A stretch of DNA of 64,000 bases from Coleophoma eucalyptorum. Its lineage: Eukaryota; Ascomycota; Leotiomycetes; Helotiales; Dermateaceae. The DNA is taken from NCBI GenBank assembly GCA_026120035.1, contig JALRME010000005.1, positions 1,240,001-1,304,000 of the forward strand. Direction: 5' to 3'. Of the stretch, positions 1 through 10,149 are shown in pieces (position 1 is the stretch's first letter; every line of letters begins with the position of its first letter). A program made the translations under genes and the position numbers. Below the pieces are notes generated by a model. That model saw only the letters and a program-made list of their open reading frames with translations, ran no database searches and was not told the DNA's origin.

Positions 1-75
1 CGAGCAACAACGATCTGATAGAGATAAATATGTTAAAATCAATACGTATGTTCTTTACCACTGGTTCTTGAGCAG

Positions 76-800
76 AAGCTGACCCCTTACAGAGATAATA
101 TTGATCCTAATTATCTGGACCAATTCAATATCATCTACTCGGCTGATACCAGTCTACCATTTGACTACAATTCAAGTAAGCAAGCAATTCCTAAATGCAG
201 TAAATATTCATACTTATCACAATGACAGTCATGATGTACGGCAACAAGGCGTTCTCGAAAGGCAACAAGCCTACCCTTGAGAGTCTGACGGACCAAGCAA
301 TCGCACCATCTGCGCACGCTACACAAGGCGACTACAATGCTGTGAACAAAGCCTACCAGTGCCCGGCATGGCTCACGAACCCGATTCCCGCGTGCCGCAA
401 GGGAGCCATCCCAGCCAACACCGATTTCTCCAGTTACGATTTCATCATCGACGACACAACGCTCAACGAAGCCACCGCCGGGGGCTACACGCATATCGGC
501 GTGCACCAGCACTGCAACTCCAACGCTTTCAACATGGATACCGACAACTGGGCCTTCGCTCCAGTTGCTGGCTCGGGACCTGATGCGAGATACAAGCTCA
601 CGACCGACCGATGCAAGAAGGACCACGATAGACATGCTGCCAAGTACGAGATTGCTCTCTGCAGAGGAGACTATGAGGATTCTTGCGATATGAAGTGTGG
701 CTACAGAAGTGTCTGTCCTACTGCGGCCGACGGGTCGGATCAAGAATCAAAGGCTGTCGACATTGTTGATGATGCTGCTTGGGTCTGCCATGCTTTGTAA
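76..800 (+). CDS. astacin-like zinc metallopeptidase, C-terminal part (5' truncated by window)
   Basis: Two exons are visible, 76-175 and 229-800, joined by a 53-nt GT-AG intron (176-228) that keeps the frame; an acceptor (cag, 73-75) precedes the first, so earlier exons lie left of the window. The ATG at 222 falls inside the intron and is not the start. Across the junction the protein reads FDYNSIMMYGNKAFS, which matches the Met-turn of astacins (M12A; usual form S-x-M-H-Y, where Tyr helps hold zinc), and the preceding YRDNIDPNYLDQFN resembles the stretch after the zinc-binding helix. The HExxHxxGxxH motif should be in the missing exon, so activity cannot be judged. About 150 further residues with eight or more cysteines follow and look like a secreted, disulfide-bonded extension. 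The family assignment rests on this short motif; a related zincin is the alternative. Confidence 0.6.
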
Positions 801-1260
801 ATAAACTATTTTACGTGGAGCAATGTGGTAGGCGCAAGACGAGATTCATTTGAGGGATCTTGGTAGAATTAGATATACACATATTTCAATGATTTTTATT
901 TGCTCGTGTTGGTTTCTTCAACAGCTGCCCTGTGTCCAATCCACCCCCTTGCTTAAGATATTTGGGCGGAATAGAGTCCATTTTGACTCAGACGAGTTAA
1001 AGGCTTCAGTCCAGTGCTATCAGTGAGATAATAACGAGCATGACTAAAAGGATCTTTCTTACTAGCTAAGGTGCCCAGAACGTCACTAGTTACACTAGTA
1101 CTTCTACTCTGACATGGGTGCTCTTTACTGCTATTCTACTAATAGAATCTCGAAGTCTAGGCACAAGGCTTCAAGCATAAGCGTTGTATATATGAATGTT
1201 GACAAAGATCCAACATCAAGTAATGGCTTCAAATTCCCATTATAGGTGACTTGAACCTCC
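801..1260. other. intergenic between convergent gene ends
   Basis: Space between the 3' ends of the astacin-like gene (+) and the GNAT-amidase gene (-). It is AT-rich, as expected of 3' untranslated sequence. I see no gene in it. Confidence 0.6.
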
Positions 1261-3540
1261 TCAATCATCACCCAGATCAAGCAAAGAATCCTCAAGCCCT
1301 CTCCCAAGGGATAACAACTCCTCATCCAACCCACAGCCCGCAAGGATAGTAATACTAAATGGCAGCCTGACACCATTCTCCACATAAGCACCGGCAGGAA
1401 CCGCGACTGCACAAAGATCCAAAACATTTCCGAAGTGTGCAAAGGTACCCAGCTTGCCATTGATCCCCAAAGGATCCTTCTCGACCTCCGCGATCGTGGG
1501 ATGGAATGGTGTGGTGGGGACTACCATTACGGTGAGAATAGCTTGCTCGTCTGATGAATCAGGATCCGGAGAAAAGGTCAGAATGTCTTCTGTGGCACGT
1601 TTGTATTTAGCCTGCGCATGCAGGTCTCTGAAAACTTCTACGGCAGAGGTCTTGCGTGCGAGGGCTGACTCGAAGACCTGTTTGATAACAGGATGTAACA
1701 AACCCTTGTTGACCTCAAACCAACCTTCTGGCATTATAGTAAGTCGTTCGAGCACGAAAGAGCTGTTGTAAAGTAGGTCATTGGCCGCTGAAAATATTTT
1801 CCAGTCTGTATCGACGACTTTTCCGCCTATATTTTGAAGGAGATTTGTCGCTTTCGTGAATAGTGCGCGATAAGTTGGCGTACATGCATCAAGTGCAGAT
1901 TCTGGGGGGGTTCCAAAGCGAAATTTGATTGGAGATTGCGGAGGCTTCAAGGCGCATTTCCGCAAATAATCATACTTGGGACGAGGGAAAGTACTCGGTT
2001 TTGCAAAACAATCGTTCTTGTCGTACAGTGCAGTCTCCCTCCACACTAGTTCCGCATCGCCCATAGTCAATGTAAGTAAAGAGACACAATCCTGATGCAT
2101 ACAGGCAGGGTAGACACCGCTTGCTGAAATGGTTCCTTTGGTGGGCTTGAAACCAACAATACCATTGAAGGCAGCAGGAACTCTAATTGAGCCTGCAGTG
2201 TCGCTCCCTAGAGAGAATGATACAAGACCCTCGCTTACACTGACGGCACTACCGCTGCTAGACCCACCTACGCTGTGTAAGTCACTGAATGTGGAGTGTA
2301 AAGTTCCATAGGGACTTCTGCAGCCTGTCATTCCGGTGGCCAGCTGTTCCATATTCGTCTTTCCAATAAATAGAGCACCTGAATCTTGGCAGTCGAGAAA
2401 CACTTTTGCTGATTTCTCAGGTGTGAAAGCTAGCGGAGGGCAGCCGATGGTGGTAGGTACTCCACGTATATTGATACTATCTTTGACGCTGAAAGGAATT
2501 CCCCAAAGAGGTGGTCGGTCAGCGGGCTCTGGAAAACGCCATGTAAGTTCCATCGCTTCTTGCATGACTTCGCTGAAGGGACGGAGGTAGAGCCATACTG
2601 AAGGCTGCTTTTCCTTGTAAGCTTCTATGCGCTCATAGATGGCCTGAACAACGTGTTGTGGCTTAATTCCAGCTTCATAGTCAAGCCGCAAGCTAGAAAT
2701 GTCCAGGCTCGAATCCCAGTGGTCAAGATCTTCGTCATCCCATGTACGTAACATGCATAACTCTTCGTACAGAACCTTTTCCTTCTTCTCGCCTCTACTT
2801 GGGACTTTCATGGAGAAGCCATCTAAGACTACAAATCCCAACCTTCGGTACACATTTGAAGCAGCAACGGTACTTTCGAGATACACCGGCACATTTTCCT
2901 TCTGGGCTTTCTGGAGTCCCCACTTGGTAAGAAGCGTGCCGATGCCTTTGCCTTGATGCTTTGGTTCGATACCAACAAAGGTGAGACCTACCTCTAAGTA
3001 TGAGTAAAGCATCTAAAAAAAGCCAAGTATATGCTAGTTTGCTGCTCGAAACCATAGCTTACAGTAACTGGAAGGTGTGTGCAAGCGAGACAATGAGCAA
3101 AAGGTCCAATGAACAAAAAGTCCAATGAGGACGAGGTAAGAGGTTAAAAGTCAGGACTAAGAAAATATCTTACGATAACAGGGCTCGTTGGAAGTTACTC
3201 TTTCCTTTGCAGCCTCAGCTTTTTCCGTATATTGATCTAGGTAGTCCTGGTCTGCGTCATCGGGCCAAGCAACATCCTCGAACAAATCCTTCTTGTGAGT
3301 AGGTAGATCCCATTTTGCAAAGCCGATCACCTGCAAATCTTGCTTGGCAACCAAGACAGCTTTCGTGGGGTTACGTATGCTCGCCTTGGTTTCTTCAGCC
3401 AGGACGGATTGGAGGCCGGCGAGGGCTGCAGATGTAGGGAATTGGGCGTGCAAAAGGATGTTTGGTTCAAAGGCCGCGAGATGGATCGATGCTATTAGCT
3501 CCGCATCAGCCTCACCAGCTTCGAGAATATTGACTGCCAT
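1261..3540 (-). CDS. GNAT N-acetyltransferase fused to amidase-signature hydrolase
   Basis: The proposed gene has exon 1 at 3540-3174 and exon 2 at 2987-1261, with a 186-nt intron (donor GTAAGA; acceptor GTAG at 2988-2991). The splice joins C to GT and yields PCYRLTFVGIEPKHQGKG, a normal GNAT beta4/acetyl-CoA loop, giving about 697 aa. The start MAVNILEAGEAD is the usual beginning of a GNAT domain (residues ~1-190). The second domain (~210-690) is an amidase-signature enzyme: the Lys of GIPFSVKDSIN, the cis-Ser of GGSSSGSAVS and the nucleophilic Ser of GSDTAGSIRVPAAFNG are all present, so it should hydrolyse an amide. The layout resembles allophanate hydrolase/AtzF relatives, but the substrate is unknown. 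An in-frame acceptor 6 nt upstream would change R to QVG. The two domains share one open frame from 2987 downward, so the fusion is not a stop-codon misreading. Confidence 0.85.
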
Positions 3541-5121
3541 AATGTATATACGGAGTAGGTGTTGTGAGAGTGGAGTTAGCGTTGAGTGACGCTTGGACAG
3601 AAGCGTAGCTGAGCGGGTTTGAGCTGGATGTCTGGTATTCTGAGCACAAGTAGGCCCGTGTAGGGTATTTAAGAGAGAACCTTCGCGATCACAATTGCTA
3701 CAAAATTCCTCAAAGCAGTGCACTCGCAAGAGCAAGCAGATTGAAGGCCAAAGATGGCGCCCCTGTTGACCCGTAGCTCGAGCGGAACGGCATATATATA
3801 TGACCGACGCTTTCAAATAGCGAAGTCACGGGTCACGACCCACGCCTGAAGCTATTGCAATTGCTTTCGACGATCATGACCCTATTCCCATTCTCATTTC
3901 TATTCCCAATATATCTTTTGAAGCGCAGGAGAAAATCCTTCGAATTATGCTTGGTTAACACTGCTGTGTTCATCCGGATCCTAGTGACGACCAAGCGACA
4001 CCCTTCTTCGACCGGTTTACAACAGTGAGTACATACATGCCGCTATCATGTTGTACAATACTGTAAAACATGTCCGGGCGTTGCAGTGAAATGTTCACCC
4101 AAACCTGGAAGACAGACAGTGCAAGCGTTGTCGAGGACATGCCCTGTTTCAAATCAATCACTTCCGACCTCCAGGCGTGAGGGATAAAAAGCTTAATCGC
4201 CTCCTCCGTGCTCGCAACCGACCGCCTAAAATACTACCCATGGAGATCTGAGCTCTTTTCTCGGACGCCAACGTAGATCCTTCGTGGTTGAGTGACCCGT
4301 CCTGGACATCTTTGACAGCCAACAGATCACTATGGCATTACTCAGGACTTGGCAGGCAATGACATATATTCTCCAATCCCCGTGCCTGGCTACTTTTCTC
4401 ACAAGCCCTGCGCCTCCAATCACCTTGCCTCCTGTACATGAACTAACTTCGTACCCCAGTTTCGGAGTGTCGTCACGCTAGATCTCATGAGAAGCAATGG
4501 AAGGAAATGTGCCCCAGCTATCTTCTAGGAATCCTAGATATCTGATATCGATCCTTTTGAGGAAATACCCACAAGCAATTGGAATCGTAGATCCAAGGTA
4601 AATTGAAGTAGGTCAAACAAAGGAATCCAACTACCACGACCTTGGTCCCGGTGCCGCTAATATCCTGCTGTAGATCTTTGACGCGGGAAGATCTGCATAG
4701 CCAAGTTCCTACTTACATGATCCTGGAGAGAGCAAATGGACGAGAAATCGCGGTGCACAAACTCCTGGCGTCGGTGAAATAACACTCAAGCCAGCGTCTC
4801 TTTCTACCGAGAGGGACGTTCGCGGCGCCAACTGCCTGGGTGTCAAAGCAAAACTCTACTTTCTTAGACACAGAAAGCGTCGCACAATATCGTATCCACC
4901 TCGGATCTCTAAGGGGTGCAAGGCATCGCCCTAAGCCATTCGTCATTTCCAGCACGTTAGAAGGAATTTCCTTGTCAGTGGGCAGCCATGAGGGCCTTTG
5001 TGGTAAGACCCCCGCCAGACCAACCCAGAATAAAGATGAACGACTCCCGCCCACATTGAATACGACCTTGCCGGCCTCGGTGAAAGCTATCTCTCATGCC
5101 AGGTCGAATCGCTATATCAGT
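3541..5121. other. intergenic, divergent promoter region
   Basis: Lies between the start of the GNAT-amidase gene (-) and the start of the CFEM receptor (+), so it should hold both promoters. A TATA-like run (tatatatat) sits at about 3790-3799. Short ORFs occur on both strands (e.g. 4713-5054 -, 4840-5217 +), but none has a recognisable domain, and the second runs into exon 1 of the receptor. No gene supported. Confidence 0.5.
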
Positions 5122-7038
5122 ATGCGATTATATCCCCTATCCTGGCTTTTCTTCTTTTGCTGCACTATTGATGCACTGCTGTTAGATGAAATATCTGACT
5201 GTGGGGTAAGTGGATGAATCTTTCACGCTGTTGAAGTCTTACTTACTTAGCTTTCCCAGAGAACGTGTGTCATCCAGACGGCGCCACAAGTAGGATGTAC
5301 GCCAACAAATACCACCTGTCTGTGTGACAGCCAGACATTTCTTCCTCTCGCATTAGCATGTATGGATGCCAGTTGCACGATGCATGAAGCATTAGGTATG
5401 CTTTAATTCTACCTGCAAAAGGATACAGGACTGATCTATTGTCAGCGATGTCAAAAGTTCAAGCGGATCTCTGTCATTTCAAACCAAGTGATGTGTCACG
5501 CTTGATCTTGGCCCTGACATTTACATCTTTGTTTACCACATCGTCGGTCGTAATATTGAGACTTTTATCAAAGGCCGTCAATCGATCGGAATTTAAAGCA
5601 GATGACTTCATACTCGTTGCTGCGCTAGTAAGTCCTCTTGCCAAATATATGGTGCTATTATTGATGCTCAAGGCGTAGCTATTATCTATACCAGCTGTCA
5701 CAAGTGCAATAAAGAGTGAGTATAATGACAATTATTTTGGGATTTCCCAGCTTATTCAGTCTAGTTTCATTACGAGGGTTTGGAAAGCATGCTTGGCAAT
5801 TGCAAGACGGGGATTTGTTGTACATCACCCGATACTGTAAGCTTTCGGTGATCGCATAATACTAATATGGCATGCTAACGATAATTGATAGTCTATATCG
5901 GAGAAATATTCTACGTCTTTGTACTTGGACTGACCAAGTTTTCAATTCTTTTCCTCTATCTCCAGATCTTTGCAGCTTACAGGCGCTTTCGATATTTCGC
6001 AGTCTCCTTGGGGATATACATCATCTTTGGAACCTCCATAATTGGCTTGCTGACAATTTTCCAATGCAAGCCTCTGGCATACTTTTGGAACCGAGATCTT
6101 CATGGTACTTGTATGAGTATTGGGGGCGTGGCATATGCAAATTCTGCCTTCAGCATTACTTCGGATGTGTTCCTGATAGCCTTACCGATGCCGATTCTCG
6201 TGAATCTGAACATGAATCTTAGGAGAAAAGTCGAGGTCGCCTTGATCTTATCCCTTGGGAGTTTGTAAGTCAGGTGTGAGTCCAACAAGAAATGACAAGA
6301 CATGCTAACTTGACTTAGTGGTTGTGTTGTATCGACGGTCCGTCTGAAAGCACTAAGGACTGCACACTTTGGGGAATCAACGGATACAACACGTATGTAC
6401 ATCTTCTGCTTGTTTCCTGCTACATACTACCTTATGTCACAAGACTAGCGATACAACGCTCAAATATGGCAGAACAATCTTTTCAGGTCATCTGTGGGGG
6501 ATTGGTTCTCAAAATTGACAAGATATTTACAAATGACCAATACTAACATCTCCCCTTAGACGATTACATTTTACCCGTGATATGGACGGCACTCGAACTC
6601 GCCGTAGCCATGTCCTGCGCTTGCCTGCCGGCGATACGAAATCTCTGGTCACGAATTTGCGCAAGGAAAAAAGTACCCATTGTTTGCGTTCCCACGCCCG
6701 AAGCCAGCGGAGGCTCAATCCCAAGACCTCGAGTTAAACGGTGGGCAAGAACAAGCACGATTTCAGGCAACGGCGTCACTACATTGATAAGACCGCCTCC
6801 CGACTATGAGCTGGATCAGCAAACCCACCCGTCCCATTACCAACCTTCTCAAAATAATGATGATGAACATGACATTGGACTACAGACTTATAGTGGTCCA
6901 AGTCATACGAGAAGGTCCAGCGCTGAGGGAAGTGACGTTGAGATCATGCAGGGAAATTGGCCAATCACGAGCACACCAAAGAAGGGCGCTTTTAACAAAG
7001 GGGAGACTGAAATTCACATCTTTCGGGGCAGAATATAA
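5122..7038 (+). CDS. CFEM-domain Pth11-like seven-transmembrane receptor
   Basis: Reconstructed from eight exons: 5122-5205, 5251-5395 (or 5260-5395), 5446-5627, 5679-5715, 5765-5836, 5892-6264, 6319-6392, 6560-7038. All phases agree, giving about 481 aa. A signal peptide (MRLYPLSWLFFFCCTIDALL) is followed by a CFEM module with eight spaced cysteines (roughly residues 28-95; e.g. CTPTNTTCLCDSQTF). Then come seven hydrophobic segments of the fungal rhodopsin-like family, with the typical GFGKHAW after TM2, YIGEIFYVFVLGLTKFSILF for TM3, and DYILPVIWTALELAV for TM7, and a ~120-residue hydrophilic tail. CFEM-Pth11 receptors act at the plasma membrane in sensing surfaces or hosts; the ligand here is unknown. 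Two in-frame acceptors for exon 2 lie 9 nt apart (add Leu-Ser-Gln or not). The intron before exon 8 (167 nt) is the least certain join. Confidence 0.85.
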
Positions 7039-8999
7039 TCGAATTCTAATGGCAAAAAAGAGCGAGTCGCAACGACACGGAGAATTTGGGAATCATAGCG
7101 GGGAAACTGGGTGATCAGGACATATATTTAGGTATGGGACTTACTTGGGTTTGGCATACAGGGTTATTGAAAAGTTAAACCTTAATCTGGAGTTTGGATG
7201 GCGATATGGAGTTTGTGGGCACGGGGGCATGGATGAAATTCTGAAGCTACCACTTGAGTGGTCCATCAGCAAGCAGAGATACCCAATTTTGAGGTAGGGT
7301 GGCCTGGTTGCTTGCATTTACAACCGACGTGATACGCCTGTGCACCTATCTACACAACCTAAAGTTAGTTCATAATTCCCAAAAAAACTTCGCACACGCA
7401 AATAGAAGATGATCGTAAGCTCTCTGCATCGTCTGAGTGACCTTTCGGCTTGGGAGTTGGTTTACGTGGGGTCTAATGGGTTCTCCGTCACATGTCATCT
7501 CACGGCACAGCTTATTGTTTTCGTTATGCCTCGATCAGTCTTTTTGCTAGACCGTCTTTTCTCCTCCCTCTGTATTGGCATTCTACTGGTCTGACACAGG
7601 GCTATATATTTGCCTCCTTTGAGAAAGCATAACCAGTTGTTGCTTGCAGTGACTCTGGAACGAGCCCGTCAGCCTATCAGCCACTTAGTCCTGGGCTTTA
7701 GACTTTGGCGAGACTTTGCAAGCAAAGCCGGTGAAAATTTGAGGGGCACGCGCGCCCGCATGCCGTGTAGGTACGTCTTGTCTGGTACGATAACCTGAAC
7801 GACAAATCAAGGCTCGGCCGCTCTTTAGGGTACAAAATGTGGCACCAGGCTGAAGGGCAGCCATGCACTAACCTCTGGACGCCTCTTCTGCACGATCACC
7901 CATCCCGTATGTCGTTCATGTACGCAGTAGCAGAAAAAAGATCCGATGTCACGAGAGCTAACAGTGGTAAGCGAGCCAGGGCGGGCAATGCAGCGCATGT
8001 GAAGGCGAGAAGGGGAAGGGGAAGGGGAAGGGGAAGGGAAAGGGGAAATGCGACGGGGACGGGGCCGGGAATAAGAAACGAGGCGAGGAGGAGAGGAGGG
8101 GAGTAGTGCCACGTGGGAGCAAAGTCATAAGGTACAGACAGGTAAGTTGGTCCCATCTAAATTCATCCATCAGCATATCCATCAACATTACACCCACAAG
8201 CGACAAGCGACACATGTCCACGGCGTTGTCCATCGCAATCCGACCGTCATGGTGACACAGCAGAATTGGTCACTATCTGTTATCTGGACTCCGCTACACC
8301 AAGCCAGCACTAATTATGTAACGGTTGTGCAGTTCCTGGAAGGCTGGCACGCTTCCTCACAGCTCATCCGCCACAGCAGCGCCAATCACCACGCCCACCG
8401 GATTTCTGTTACGTCGAGCGAGTGTGGGGAGCCCTGGTGCGCTGGGATGTGCCGATCAGGACATGCGCAGCCATCCCAGCCTATGCAGGTAATGGCGCGG
8501 CTCCCATTCGCCGAGGCGGCTTATCACCGATAAGAGAGGGTGCGCTTTTGAATTTTTTATTTTTCTGCTGAGAGAGGATGGATGCGTGCATGGCCTGTTC
8601 TTTGCCCTCCTTTCGTCTTCCCGTGCTGGCGGAGGTGAACGAAGGCTCTGTGCTCCTTCATCTGGTTCTGCGATGACGGAGCCCGCTGGAGGGCTCAGCG
8701 CGTTGCTCTTACGTAGCACTTCGCTGCTTTGGGATTTACTGCTGTCATCGTCTGCCGTGCATCAGGGGATTTGACGTTGGTGAGTTCATGTCGCTGCCAA
8801 CGCCGACGGGAAGCGACTGTGCTTCGTCCTTGATCTGCTTTTCCTCGGTGACATCGTCCCACGGATCCGGTAAGGGACGGGGGCACATCTGATGTAGAAC
8901 GAGGGAATGGAGTGAGTGCCGCCGCGACTGTCCTGTCCGGTCGTGTACATCTGCGCTGCCAGCCCGCTCTTGCGGTTGACACCCGACCGACTTCCTTGC
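7039..8999. other. intergenic
   Basis: Downstream of the CFEM receptor and upstream of the zinc-cluster regulator leader. Contains a GGGGAA tract (8009-8048). Several ORFs on the minus strand at 7825-8233 are only translations of that tract (Ser/Pro and Leu/Pro repeats). No gene seen. Confidence 0.5.
8009..8048. repeat. (GGGGAA)n purine tract
   Basis: About five to six consecutive copies of a 6-bp GGGGAA-type unit, all purine on the + strand. A simple repeat between genes that could vary in length between strains. Confidence 0.9.
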
Positions 9000-9306
9000 T
9001 CGATTACTCTATTACTCTACTATTCTATTACTACTCTATTCCTGCACCTGTATGTCCCTTGCTCGTGACCCTACCCTTCGTGCCCATACCGACCTTATCT
9101 ATTGTACCGTGCCTCCGCTCAATCAGTCTGTCCATCCTATTATACCACCATCGCGGCCCCGGTCCAGTATTATTCATCGTAACCTCCATTCCTTAAGCCT
9201 CCGACATAAAACTATTACCTCGCTGGAATTACTATTGCTCTTCCGTATCATCTCGACCCCCATCCTCTTCCACTCTGCGGTTTTGTCGAGAAAAACGAGC
9301 AAGTAG

Positions 9307-9345
9307 CGCCGGCAGCATAAGCAGCAGCAGCAGCAACAACAGCAT
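9307..9345. repeat. CAG/CAA trinucleotide-rich tract
   Basis: Run of gcagcagcagcagcaacaac type repeats ahead of the ATG-free leader. Simple repeat, not in a gene. Confidence 0.7.
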
Positions 9346-9346
9346 G

Positions 9347-10149
9347 ACGAGGAAGAGTAAATTGATCCTCATCCTTCTTACATCGATAGGATAAATTCCC
9401 ACCACGTTAGCTTCCCCAAGATATCCCAGAGCCAAAATCCTTAGACCCAGTCTTTTTTGGTTGTGTGTTCCCTACCTTATCTTTCCCTCAACCTTACCTT
9501 ATCTTTGCGATACACCACGACACGATACGGGACGAGGCATCTCCGATCTCTCTCTCAACACCCACAGACCAGAAGCCTGCGATAAGCTCCTTACTTTGCC
9601 CTATTGCAGCCTCATCAGAGCTGTGGGAGCATCAGCCGCAACCACTCACAGCCCTCTATCTTCTGCTGGCTCAGAGGTCTTTCGATAGGACCGTTGCTTG
9701 TCTGACGCTCTGCTGGACCTGCTGCTTGTGGATCATCGTTCCAATCCACCCGCCGGTTGTGTAGCTTTTCTTGCTGGCTTGCCTACCAGCCCGCGGTCTA
9801 TCATCTTTCCCCATCGCCCACGGCCTTGGCCACCTCTCCCTGCCTTATCGCGCATCTCCGAAGCCTGGAAGAGAGGCCCAAAGAAAAGTCCTAGCAGCCA
9901 CGCCCAGCAGATCCTCGCCGAAATCTGAACCTTCGCACCTAATTACACGCCACTCCTGAGACCTCGAACAGGCCTCTGTGCAGAAGCAACTCCTGCATCT
10001 GCGCCTCATCACTGGCTGCACCTGTATTTTTCTTGCTGCAGCGTGGTGTGGTGTGGATCTGCTTTCTGCAACGGATCACTCCAATCTCCCCGAACCCTTC
10101 CAATTGAGCCTTGTCCACCTAACCCCCCCGGACCCGATCCCGAATAAAA
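9347..10149 (+). promoter_or_regulatory. long ATG-free 5' leader of the zinc-cluster regulator
   Basis: Between the ATG at 9344-9346 and the start codon at 10150 there is no ATG on the + strand in any frame, about 800 nt where a dozen are expected by chance. The stretch is pyrimidine-rich. This is what a long untranslated leader selected against upstream starts would look like; leaders of this length occur on fungal regulator genes. The transcription start is not visible and may lie further left, near 9000. Confidence 0.5.

Noticed and set aside
165..743. Minus-strand 192-aa ORF opposite the astacin-like exon
   Set aside because: It is the antisense of a coding exon whose sense product has a recognisable motif and a consistent splice.
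3013..3172. A 5-nt microexon (TTACT) in the GNAT-amidase gene
   Set aside because: It would keep the frame, but a single intron to the acceptor at 2988 gives a better GNAT sequence (PCYRLTFVGIEPKHQ) without inserted residues.
4226..5054. Minus-strand ORFs between the GNAT-amidase and receptor genes
   Set aside because: No recognisable domain, no splice partners; I considered a decayed HET-type gene but saw no family motif.
7825..8233. Three minus-strand ORFs rich in Ser/Pro or Leu/Pro
   Set aside because: They are translations of the (GGGGAA)n tract with no start context or domain.
9465..9928. Overlapping ORFs in the leader of the zinc-cluster gene
   Set aside because: They begin at non-ATG codons and cover the same DNA in three frames; the region contains no ATG.
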